Source: SXPK01 sp041168165
GTDB taxonomy: Bacteria > Planctomycetota > UBA1135 > UBA2386
DNA length: 7,282 bases
NCBI GenBank assembly: GCA_041168165.1
Contig: JBEELK010000027.1
Span: 1-7,282 of the forward strand
Direction of reading: 5' to 3'
Part shown: positions 1 to 6,164 of the stretch, piece after piece
Position numbering within the stretch: the stretch's first letter is position 1
How the letters are laid out: the number at the start of each line of letters is the position of its first letter
Program-made: the position numbers and the translations under genes
Notes under the pieces: model-generated
The model's input: the letters and a program-made list of their open reading frames with translations, nothing else
What the model was told of the DNA's origin: nothing
Database searches by the model: none

Positions 1-46
1 ATCGCCAGCGGCATGGATCGACTGCTTCGCGCAGCTGCCGCGTTCT

Positions 47-979
47 TCAGCGCGCACGCGACTGCACGAAGATCGCGAGGCTCACGCACGCGAACGCGAC
101 GAAGAAGCGCCAGTCGGGCAGCTCGTGGCCCATCGCGGCGCCGAGCGACGCGGCGACCAGAGGTTGTGCGTTGATGTAGAGCGCTACGGTCGACGTCGTC
201 GTCTGCCGCAATGCCCAGTTGTTGAGCAAGTAGGTGGCGACCGTCGCGCACAGCACGCCGAACAAGCAGAACCACAGCGTGGGCGGCGTCGTCGCGAGCT
301 CGAGGTTGTGCGCGTTGATCGCGCTGCCGCTGTAGAGCGGGATCATCAGCGCGCCGAAGCAGAACAACATGCCCGTCGCGCGGAAGCTGTCGACCTGGCC
401 CGCGACGCGACGCATCACGACGAGGTGCATCGCGAACGCGAGGCCGTTGCACAGCGAAAGCGCGTCGCCGATCAGTTGTTGCTGCGACAGTTGTTCGCCG
501 TCCGCGAGCATGCGATCGACACGAAGCAGGCATGCGACGCCCAACAGCGCGAGCCCGACGGCCGCCAGTTTGCGCGCGGCGAGCCGTTCTTGGCCGAAGG
601 CTGCCGCAAGCAACAGAGTCCATGTCGGGATGCACGCATTGATGACGACCGAGTGCGACGGTGTGGTGCGTGCGAGGCCCTCGGTGAAGAGCACTTGGTT
701 GCCGAAGACGCCAAGCAACGACGCGAGCGCGAGCCACGGCCACAGCCGCATCGGCACCGGGCCGCGGCCTGCCCAGATCGCGATCGGCAACAGCAGCGCC
801 GACGCGGACAGCACGCGGAACGCGACCCACGCCGCGGGCGGGACGGTGGCGAGCAGTTCCTTCGTCAACACGAAGTTGGCGCCGAAGAACAGCGAGACGG
901 TCAGCAGCGCGAGGTGGACGCGAACAGGTGCAGGCGACAAGGGGGCGGCATCGTGGCGCGCGCATTCGTGTGTTGCCAT
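47..979 (-). CDS. EamA-family (drug/metabolite transporter superfamily) permease
   Basis: A 310-residue polytopic inner-membrane protein with the length and layout of the EamA/DMT family, which exports or imports small metabolites such as amino acids; the substrate cannot be read from sequence. About ten hydrophobic segments are visible (near residues 22-38, 48-70, 78-98, 108-128, 134-152, 169-190, 199-217, 233-253, 263-283, 289-306), forming two EamA repeats, about 24-152 and 170-306. Family-like features are the GANFVLTKELL segment in helix 1, an arginine in WVAFRVLSA at the start of helix 2, the short ERLAARKLAAVGLALLGV stretch closing repeat 1, and its counterpart near 285-303 in repeat 2. 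The ATG at 979 leaves a 20-residue polar tail before helix 1 and has no Shine-Dalgarno sequence. It is divergent from the DUF1801 gene and looks unrelated to the cluster at right. It appears full length. The family call is firm and the substrate unknown. Confidence 0.93.
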   Translation of the reverse strand: MATHECARHDAAPLSPAPVRVHLALLTVSLFFGANFVLTKELLATVPPAAWVAFRVLSASALLLPIAIWAGRGPVPMRLWPWLALASLLGVFGNQVLFTEGLARTTPSHSVVINACIPTWTLLLAAAFGQERLAARKLAAVGLALLGVACLLRVDRMLADGEQLSQQQLIGDALSLCNGLAFAMHLVVMRRVAGQVDSFRATGMLFCFGALMIPLYSGSAINAHNLELATTPPTLWFCLFGVLCATVATYLLNNWALRQTTTSTVALYINAQPLVAASLGAAMGHELPDWRFFVAFACVSLAIFVQSRAR

Positions 980-1090
980 CGGGATCGTCGCGCGTCGCTT
1001 CTTGTCCCATCTGCGCGAACGGTGGGCGCTCGCTCTCGTTTGTGTGGCAGATCGACTACGACGCGCGCGCCAGTCTCTCTCTCACTGCAC
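980..1090. promoter_or_regulatory. Divergent intergenic spacer, presumed promoter region for both flanking genes
   Basis: These 111 bases separate two divergently read genes, so promoters for both should lie here. I see no convincing -35/-10 pair on either strand. There is a perfect 9-base inverted repeat, CGCGCGTCG at 989-997 and CGACGCGCG at 1059-1067, 61 bases apart, which could be an operator or just GC-rich coincidence. The end next to the plus-strand gene is a pyrimidine-rich CT run (about 1073-1083) instead of a ribosome binding site. Confidence 0.35.
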
Positions 1091-1534
1091 ATGCGCAAGA
1101 AGACCGCGGACCATGATCCCTCGCCGGCTGCCGTGCTTCGCTCGTATCTCGAGCGGTTCGATGCCAAGCAGCAGAAGCTCGTTCGCGCGATCCGGGCCGC
1201 AGTGAAGAAGCGCTTCCCGACGGCCAACGAGTTGGCCTACGACTACAAGAGCCACATCGTCCTGTCCTACGCGCCGTCGGACCGCGGCATCGATGCGGTG
1301 TGCGCGATCGATGCGCGCGCGGACAGCGTGCGGCTCTACGTGCATGGCGGACCGAAACTGCGGGACCCGAAGAAGCTGCTGAAGGGCGCTGGCAAGATGG
1401 CCCGGTATGTCGACTTGGAGTCCGCGCGCCAGATCTCTGACCCGGACATCGCGGCGCTGCTGGTCGCGGCGACTAAGTTGGCGCCCGTTCCGATGCCAAA
1501 GTCCGGCAAGGGCAAGCTGATCCTGCGACCCTGA
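1091..1534 (+). CDS. DUF1801 domain protein
   Basis: A 147-residue soluble protein resembling the DUF1801 (YdhG/YjhX-like) family, a small alpha/beta fold of unresolved biochemical role. An N-terminal helical region with the family-typical pattern (SYLERFDAKQQKLVRAIRAA, residues 18-37) precedes a strand-rich core (about 55-87, containing HIVLSYAPSDRGIDAVCAID and RLYVHGGPKL). Then comes the GAGKMARYVDLESARQI stretch (99-115), which matches the family's characteristic basic/aromatic segment before the last helix, and a tail rich in lysine and proline. There is no signal peptide or membrane helix. The ATG at 1091 was chosen although the frame stays open upstream to 125, because everything upstream is arginine-rich antisense of the transporter and the family alignment begins just after this ATG. 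No Shine-Dalgarno sequence is present. The gene is probably independent of its neighbours. Function is not predictable beyond the family. Confidence 0.82.
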   Translation: MRKKTADHDPSPAAVLRSYLERFDAKQQKLVRAIRAAVKKRFPTANELAYDYKSHIVLSYAPSDRGIDAVCAIDARADSVRLYVHGGPKLRDPKKLLKGAGKMARYVDLESARQISDPDIAALLVAATKLAPVPMPKSGKGKLILRP

Positions 1535-1745
1535 AGAGCCGCGGCCCTTTGTCCGGCGTGATCGATTGCCATGGTGCGCCCGGCATTGCTGTGCGCCGAC
1601 ATCCATTGGCAGAACTCCGCTGTCGCCGCTCCATGGCTGCCCCTTTGCCCGCTACGCTGCTGCGCCCTCTGATCCTGCGCGTCGCGTCGCTCGGCTGTCT
1701 TGGCCGAACCGTCGTCGCCGCCACGGTGCGCGCATTCGACCGACC
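1535..1745. other. Intergenic region before the HEAT-repeat gene
   Basis: A 211-base gap with no clear terminator after the DUF1801 gene and no clear promoter before the HEAT gene. Two frames stay open through it. One is an in-frame extension of the HEAT protein back to a TTG at 1566, giving a cysteine- and arginine-rich stretch unlike a protein N-terminus. The other is a small frame (ATG 1633, or TTG 1549) whose TGA at 1747-1749 overlaps the HEAT start as ATGA. I treat both as probably non-coding. The gap presumably holds the cluster's promoter and 5' leader. Confidence 0.4.
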
Positions 1746-4601
1746 ATGATCGCAAACGCTGTCCTCGTCCTCTCGTCGCTGCTCGTCACGCCGCAGATCC
1801 CGCGCAAGCCATCGTTGGTGTTGCCGAAGGCGGACAACGCGCAGCGTCAGACGTCCTCGGTGCAGCGGCCCGTGTCTGAGGTCGAGCGCTTCGTGCGCCT
1901 CGTCGCCAAGCTGCGCGAAGCCCCGGTCGAAGTGGAGCGCACGCTGCAGACGATGGCGCAGGAGTTTCCTGACGTCGAAATGCTGATCCTGCAGCGCCTG
2001 CCGGCCGCGATGCCGCGCGAGCTGCAAGAGTTGATGGTGGCAGCGCGCCGCTTTGCCACCGTTCGCATCGCGGACGAGATCCAGTTCCAGTTGCTCGCAC
2101 GCCCAGTCGGCGACGCGACGCGCGACATGATGGAGACCATGGCGGCGCTGAAGGGCCAGGATCGCGGCACTGCGCTGCGCACGTGCGTCCGCGGCCGCAT
2201 TGCAGGCGCACGTCGCGCGGCGACGGAGATCCTCGCGCGCAACGCGACTGCCGAGGACTTGGACTTCGCGCTCGAACTGGTCGACGACCAGCAACTCGAC
2301 TTCCGGCTGTCGGGCGTGGAGTTGCTCGCCGCCGTGCCGGATGCGCGCGCGCGCCAACGACTTTGCCAACTGCTGACGAAGGAGCCGACGGTGGCGGGCG
2401 CCGCGTGCGCTGCACTGCAGCGTCGCTTTGCGGACGCGAAGGCGGACCTCTTCACACTGCTCGATGGCCCAGCGATCGATCGTTCGTACCACTACGCCGC
2501 GTTCCTCGTCGCGAGCCAGGACGTCGACGGAACGCAGCTGCCCAAGGATGCGTCGGCGCCGTCGCTCGAAGCCGCGCTGAAGGGCGTCGATCCGATCTCG
2601 AAGAGCCTCGCGGCGGTCGCGCTCGGTCGGATGTGCTACCACGGCAAAGCGGACGCAGTCGAAGACGCCGCGGTCGTCTCGGCGCTGCTCGACGTCGTCG
2701 CGTCGACCAACTTCGTGCCGAACTACGAGCTGCTGCGCGCCCCGGCCGACTTGACGCTGCAGCGACTCACCGGGCGCACGGGCGCGGAGACGGTGACGTG
2801 GCGCGATTGGTGGAAGGAAGCGCAGAAGGAATTTGCCGGCTTGCGTTCGCGGCTCGATCTGAAGCCCGAGCAGGCTGGGCTCGCGTTGATCACGCTGCGC
2901 GACGAGCGCCGCACGGTGCGCATTCTCGGCGAGCAACTCGCGGACCTGCCGCCGATCGCAAGCGCGCTCGAATACATCGTCGACGCGGAGACGATGCAGA
3001 AGCTGACGCTGTCGCTGCAGCAGAGCGGGTTCATGCAGCCGGGCGCGATCCAGTCGCCGACTGGCGCGCCGATCGCGCGCACTCTGGAGCTGTCCGTCGG
3101 CGACGCGCGCACGCAGGCTTCTGCGCCCGTGCAAGCGGTGCCTGCGTTCGAGGCGCTGGTTGCGATCGTCGACCGCGCGGCGGAGCAGGAGTTCTGGCAA
3201 CTCTTGCGGCATCCCACCGACGAGCCGGAGCGCGGCGCGTTCTGGCGGTCGGAGCGTCGCGCGCGCCTTGCGCAAAACGATCCGACGGAACTGTCGCGGC
3301 GCTCGCTGCGGCGCGCAGTGCGCGTTTGGCCGCTATGCACTCCGGTGCAAAAGCAATTGGTGCTTGCGTGGATGTTGACGCTCGATCGTCGCAACGAAGT
3401 CGCGAGCGAAGCCGATGGTCGCGCGATGCTGCAACTCGTCGAGCAAGCGCCGCAGTTCGGCGAAGAAGAGATGGTGCTGTGCGAACTTGCGGCGGGAACG
3501 CCTGGCGACGCGGTCTGGCGCGAATGCGTCGACCTCGTGGCGCGCAAGACTTCGCGCAACCGCGCGTCGATCGACCGCGTGTTCACGGTGCTCGGCGCCG
3601 ACCGCGTGTTGCAAGCGTTGTCGGACGCGAGTGTCGAAGTTCGCCGCGCCGCGATCGACCAAGCGGTCGCCGTGCGCGACGTGCGCGCGCAGGAACCGTT
3701 GTTGAAGCTGTTCGACGACGCGGATCCGACTCTTCGCCGCGCCGCGGTGTTTGCCGCCGGGCAGTTGCGCCTGTCCGCTGCGCGCGAGTTGCTGCAGCAG
3801 CGCATTCTCGACGAGCAGACCGACGCGTTCTTGCGCCGCGACGCGCTGCTTGCGATCGGCAAGATCGGCGGCGAGGGCGTGTTCTCGCTGCTGCAGCGCG
3901 CGCTCGCATCGCCGGTGGTGGCGGATCGCGACGCGGCGTTGCGCGGTCTCGGCGAGTTGCGCGACGAACGCGCCGCGGATCAGCTCGCAACGATTCTCGC
4001 AGCGAGCATCGGGCAGCCGAACGCTGAGTTGGCGCGGATCTATCTGTCGAAGATGGGGCAGGCCTTGGCGGTGCCTGCGCTGCGCAAGCAACTGCAGACG
4101 AAGAACCAAGAAGTGCGCACCGAGATCGTCTTGATGCTCGCGTCGTGGCAGGACCCGCAGTCGGTGCCGGACCTCGTCGAGTTGCTGCAACGTCGGCACG
4201 AGCCGATTCTGGTCGCCGGCATGTTGTCGGGCACCACGGGCCTCGACCTCGACACGGTCGCGGACCCGGTCTACGCGCTCGATGCGTGGTATCGCGATCA
4301 TCGTCAAGAGCCGCAGTGGAAGTGGCTGATGCAGGCGCTCGAACGCGACAAGATCCCGCACGTGCTCGTCGAGGAACAGCTCGCTGCGCCGCAGAACCTT
4401 GGTTCGTTGCCGGAGCTTGCGCGGCTCATGGTCGACGCGGAGCAGGGCCGCATCCGCGTGCTCGCGTCCGCGGTGTTGCGCCAGCAGTCGGGCGAGGACT
4501 ACGGCACGCTGACGACGACGACTCCGCGCGAAGTGCGCGAGACGATCGCGCTGCGCTACCGCGAACTCTACGAAGGCGAGCGCGCCGCGCAGGGCCGTTG
4601 A
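1746..4601 (+). CDS. Large HEAT-repeat protein, possibly exported
   Basis: A 951-residue protein built largely of HEAT-type helical repeats, usually a protein-binding scaffold. The clearest repeats run about 622-757: the LSDASVEVRRAAIDQAV unit, the DDADPTLRRAAVFAAGQL unit, then units at about 690-722 and 722-757, and another near 783-815. More degenerate helical repeats seem to lie at about 44-240. A signature LTGRTG...WRDWW occurs at 341-356, and a weaker echo, TGLDLDTVADP...LDAWYRDH, at 831-852; the first resembles a linker seen between HEAT blocks in planctomycete-style proteins. Residues 365-610 match nothing I recognise. The N-terminus has a short hydrophobic run (residues 3-14) before TPQ, which could be a short signal peptide but lacks the usual basic residues. 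The ATG at 1746 is preferred over the TTG at 1566, whose extra 60 residues are arginine/cysteine-rich. No Shine-Dalgarno sequence is visible. Its stop overlaps the next gene's start, implying translational coupling. The HEAT call is firm; location and partner are inferred. Confidence 0.88.
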   Translation: MIANAVLVLSSLLVTPQIPRKPSLVLPKADNAQRQTSSVQRPVSEVERFVRLVAKLREAPVEVERTLQTMAQEFPDVEMLILQRLPAAMPRELQELMVAARRFATVRIADEIQFQLLARPVGDATRDMMETMAALKGQDRGTALRTCVRGRIAGARRAATEILARNATAEDLDFALELVDDQQLDFRLSGVELLAAVPDARARQRLCQLLTKEPTVAGAACAALQRRFADAKADLFTLLDGPAIDRSYHYAAFLVASQDVDGTQLPKDASAPSLEAALKGVDPISKSLAAVALGRMCYHGKADAVEDAAVVSALLDVVASTNFVPNYELLRAPADLTLQRLTGRTGAETVTWRDWWKEAQKEFAGLRSRLDLKPEQAGLALITLRDERRTVRILGEQLADLPPIASALEYIVDAETMQKLTLSLQQSGFMQPGAIQSPTGAPIARTLELSVGDARTQASAPVQAVPAFEALVAIVDRAAEQEFWQLLRHPTDEPERGAFWRSERRARLAQNDPTELSRRSLRRAVRVWPLCTPVQKQLVLAWMLTLDRRNEVASEADGRAMLQLVEQAPQFGEEEMVLCELAAGTPGDAVWRECVDLVARKTSRNRASIDRVFTVLGADRVLQALSDASVEVRRAAIDQAVAVRDVRAQEPLLKLFDDADPTLRRAAVFAAGQLRLSAARELLQQRILDEQTDAFLRRDALLAIGKIGGEGVFSLLQRALASPVVADRDAALRGLGELRDERAADQLATILAASIGQPNAELARIYLSKMGQALAVPALRKQLQTKNQEVRTEIVLMLASWQDPQSVPDLVELLQRRHEPILVAGMLSGTTGLDLDTVADPVYALDAWYRDHRQEPQWKWLMQALERDKIPHVLVEEQLAAPQNLGSLPELARLMVDAEQGRIRVLASAVLRQQSGEDYGTLTTTTPREVRETIALRYRELYEGERAAQGR

Positions 4602-5053
4602 GCGCACCCGGCGCAGGCAATCGACCGGCGGGATCCTGGCCGGTCTTGGCGGCGTTCGCCGTCGTGTTCTTGCTCGGGTTCTGGCTGTTGCGGGCGCAAT
4701 CGTCGGTGCTGATGGCCGAGCGCGAGCAGCAGCCGGTGCGCGCGATGGCGCTTGCCATTGGGGTCGAACCGGCGTCGGCCTTGGCGCTGCGAGCCGCGTC
4801 GCCCGATGTCGACCTTGCCACGTTCGAGCAAGCGCTCCGTCGGTTTGCCGAGTTGTCGGCGCAGTGGTGCGAAGAGCTTGCAGCGATCGCGATCGCTGGC
4901 GATGAAGCGACCGCGCGCACATGGGCCCAGGAAGAAGGCGGTCCGAAGGCTGCGTTCGCTCGGCGACGCGGCGAGCCTGCGGCGCTGCCGGGCGTCGCGT
5001 TCGCGCAGAAGAAGCAGATGTTTGCGATGCGACCGTCCGGTGCTTTGCGGTGA
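4598..5053 (+). CDS. Hypothetical single-pass membrane protein
   Basis: A 151-residue protein that I do not recognise. A short N-terminal tail (residues 1-13, glycine/proline-rich) leads into one strong hydrophobic helix (about 14-31, SWPVLAAFAVVFLLGFWLL), followed by about 120 mostly helical, soluble residues. These include a probable amphipathic stretch (72-100) and a basic C-terminus. No cleavage site is evident, so it is probably anchored. The start is TTG at 4598, sharing bases with the TGA of the HEAT gene (TTGA); an AGGG at 4591-4594 lies only three bases before it. The next in-frame ATG (4712) would delete the membrane helix. Codons are GC-rich at third positions, as in the neighbours, which supports this frame over the antisense ones. 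The overlap suggests coordinated synthesis with the HEAT protein, and both are extracytoplasmic or membrane candidates. Function is unknown; a membrane anchor or adaptor role is inference only. Confidence 0.68.
   Translation: MSAPGAGNRPAGSWPVLAAFAVVFLLGFWLLRAQSSVLMAEREQQPVRAMALAIGVEPASALALRAASPDVDLATFEQALRRFAELSAQWCEELAAIAIAGDEATARTWAQEEGGPKAAFARRRGEPAALPGVAFAQKKQMFAMRPSGALR
4881..4898. repeat. 18-base perfect palindrome
   Basis: CAGCGATCGCGATCGCTG reads identically on both strands. It contains two overlapping copies of GCGATCGC (4883-4890 and 4889-4896). It lies inside the small membrane protein gene and encodes part of an alanine/isoleucine run. It could be a protein-binding or methylation-target site, or a by-product of codon choice for alternating Ala-Ile. 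Confidence 0.6.
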
Positions 5054-5060
5054 TGGCGCA

Positions 5061-5083
5061 TCCTCAGCGTTGAGGAGTCTTTT
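5061..5083 (+). terminator. Possible weak intrinsic terminator or small hairpin
   Basis: A perfect 6-base-pair stem, TCCTCA / TGAGGA (5061-5066 and 5071-5076) with a GCGT loop, is followed by GTCTTTT. It begins eight bases after the stop of the small membrane protein gene. The stem is short and only half GC and the T run is only four, so at best it would attenuate transcription between the HEAT pair and the MoxR gene. Confidence 0.25.
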
Positions 5084-5097
5084 GCCGTCGGTATCGT
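5070..5097 (+). promoter_or_regulatory. Possible sigma-70-like promoter before the MoxR gene
   Basis: TTGAGG (5070-5075) and TATCGT (5092-5097) each match the sigma-70 consensus at four of six positions, with a 16-base spacer. Transcription would start about 30 bases before the MoxR ATG. The -35-like box overlaps the loop edge and 3' arm of the small hairpin. In such GC-rich DNA this is weak but is the best candidate in the 84-base gap. Confidence 0.2.
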
Positions 5098-5137
5098 CTG
5101 CGCGCACTTTCGTTCCGACGCACCAACCAAAACGCCC

Positions 5138-6127
5138 ATGACCGACGTCGCTGCAATCGCCCAGAAGATCCAAGCCGAAGCCAAGATCTTCGACTCCGTT
5201 CGCCATGCGCTGCAGCAGGTGATCGTCGGGCAGGAGCAGTTGATCGAAGGGCTGCTCGTGGCGTTGTTGGCCGACGGCCACGTGTTGCTCGAGGGCTTGC
5301 CGGGTCTCGCCAAGTCGCTCGCGGTGTCGTCGCTCGCGCAGGCGATCGGCGGCAAGTTCCACCGCATCCAGTTCACGCCCGACTTGCTGCCCGCGGACCT
5401 CGTCGGCACGCACGTCTACAACCCGAAGAGCGGCGAGTGGAGCGTCAAGGAAGGCCCGGTCTTCGCCAACTTCGTGCTCGCGGACGAGATCAATCGTGCG
5501 CCCGCCAAGGTGCAGTCGGCGTTGCTCGAGGCGATGCAGGAGCGGCAGGTTTCGCTCGGCGGCGAGACGCGGAGGTTGCCCGATCCCTTCCTCGTGCTCG
5601 CGACGCAGAACCCAGTCGAGCAGGAAGGCACGTATTCGTTGCCCGAGGCGCAGGTCGATCGCTTCTTGCTCAAGATCGTCGTCGGTTACCCGACCAAGGA
5701 CGACGAACGCAAGATCATCGATCGCATGGCGTCGCTGACGCAGAAGCATGAAGTGCGCGCCGCGACGACGCCGCAGGCGCTGCTGTCGTGCCGCGCGCTG
5801 CTCGACTCGATCTACCTCGACGACAAGGTCAAGGACTACATCGTCAACCTCGTGTTCGCGACGCGCAAACCCGAGGACTTCGGCCTGCAGAAGCTGAAGC
5901 CGTTGATCCTCTACGGCGCGTCGCCGCGCGCTTCGATCAGCCTCGCCCGCGCATCGCGCGCGCGCGCGTTCTTGCAAGGCCGCGGCTTCGTCACGCCGCA
6001 GGACGTCAAGGCGATCGGCTATCCCGTGCTGCGTCACCGCGTGCTGACGACCTACGAGGCGGAAGCTGAGGGCATCGGCAGCGAGGACGTGCTGAAGCAG
6101 GTGTTCGACACGGTCCCCGTGCCGTGA
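5138..6127 (+). CDS. MoxR-family AAA+ ATPase
   Basis: A 329-residue cytoplasmic AAA+ ATPase of the MoxR family, whose ring-shaped members act as chaperone-like machines, often with von Willebrand A partners, to mature or activate client complexes. All key elements are visible: Walker A GLPGLAKS (53-60, Lys59, Ser60), Walker B FVLADEINR (112-120, Asp116, Glu117), sensor 1 LATQNP (154-159, Asn158), the LPEAQVDRF segment (168-176) with Arg175 as candidate arginine finger, and sensor 2 in GASPRAS (260-266, Arg264). The C-terminal lid runs about 210-329 and ends DTVPVP, so the protein is complete. There is no signal peptide or membrane helix. The ATG at 5138 gives the family's usual N-terminus (an initial helix, then VIVGQEQLIEGLL); no Shine-Dalgarno sequence precedes it, only an A/C-rich stretch. 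The DUF58 gene follows after 37 bases, the classic arrangement. The client is not identifiable; other AAA+ families are ruled out by the motif set. Confidence 0.96.
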   Translation: MTDVAAIAQKIQAEAKIFDSVRHALQQVIVGQEQLIEGLLVALLADGHVLLEGLPGLAKSLAVSSLAQAIGGKFHRIQFTPDLLPADLVGTHVYNPKSGEWSVKEGPVFANFVLADEINRAPAKVQSALLEAMQERQVSLGGETRRLPDPFLVLATQNPVEQEGTYSLPEAQVDRFLLKIVVGYPTKDDERKIIDRMASLTQKHEVRAATTPQALLSCRALLDSIYLDDKVKDYIVNLVFATRKPEDFGLQKLKPLILYGASPRASISLARASRARAFLQGRGFVTPQDVKAIGYPVLRHRVLTTYEAEAEGIGSEDVLKQVFDTVPVP

Positions 6128-6164
6128 GTTGTGTGCGAACGGCGTCGCATAGCGAAGACCGTCG

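Noticed and set aside
1..46. Possible gene fragment at the left edge (ATG at 13)
   Set aside because: The frame runs into antisense of the transporter and the translation is arginine-rich; 46 bases give no support for a gene.
125..1090. Plus-strand extension of the DUF1801 reading frame upstream of 1091, giving a 469-residue protein
   Set aside because: It is antisense to the clear EamA transporter, arginine/glutamine-rich with no domain, and the DUF1801 similarity begins only after the ATG at 1091.
1537..1549. GC-rich self-complementary stretch after the DUF1801 stop as a terminator
   Set aside because: GCCGCGGC is a palindrome without a loop and is followed by only three T, so it does not make a credible terminator hairpin.
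1566..1745. Sixty-residue N-terminal extension of the HEAT protein from a TTG
   Set aside because: Arginine- and cysteine-rich with no leader-like pattern; the ATG at 1746 gives a hydrophobic N-terminus instead.
1473..3275. Minus-strand 600-residue open frame opposite the HEAT gene
   Set aside because: The translation is arginine/leucine/histidine-rich with no recognisable domain; it mirrors a GC3-biased gene that lacks reverse-complement stops.
2183..4027. Plus-strand 614-residue open frame overlapping the HEAT gene in another frame
   Set aside because: Overwhelmingly arginine/alanine/glycine, the usual out-of-frame reading of high-GC coding DNA.
3333..4922. Minus-strand 529-residue open frame opposite the end of the HEAT gene and the small membrane protein gene
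   Set aside because: Arg/His/Gln-rich shadow without domains; the plus-strand HEAT repeats are unambiguous.
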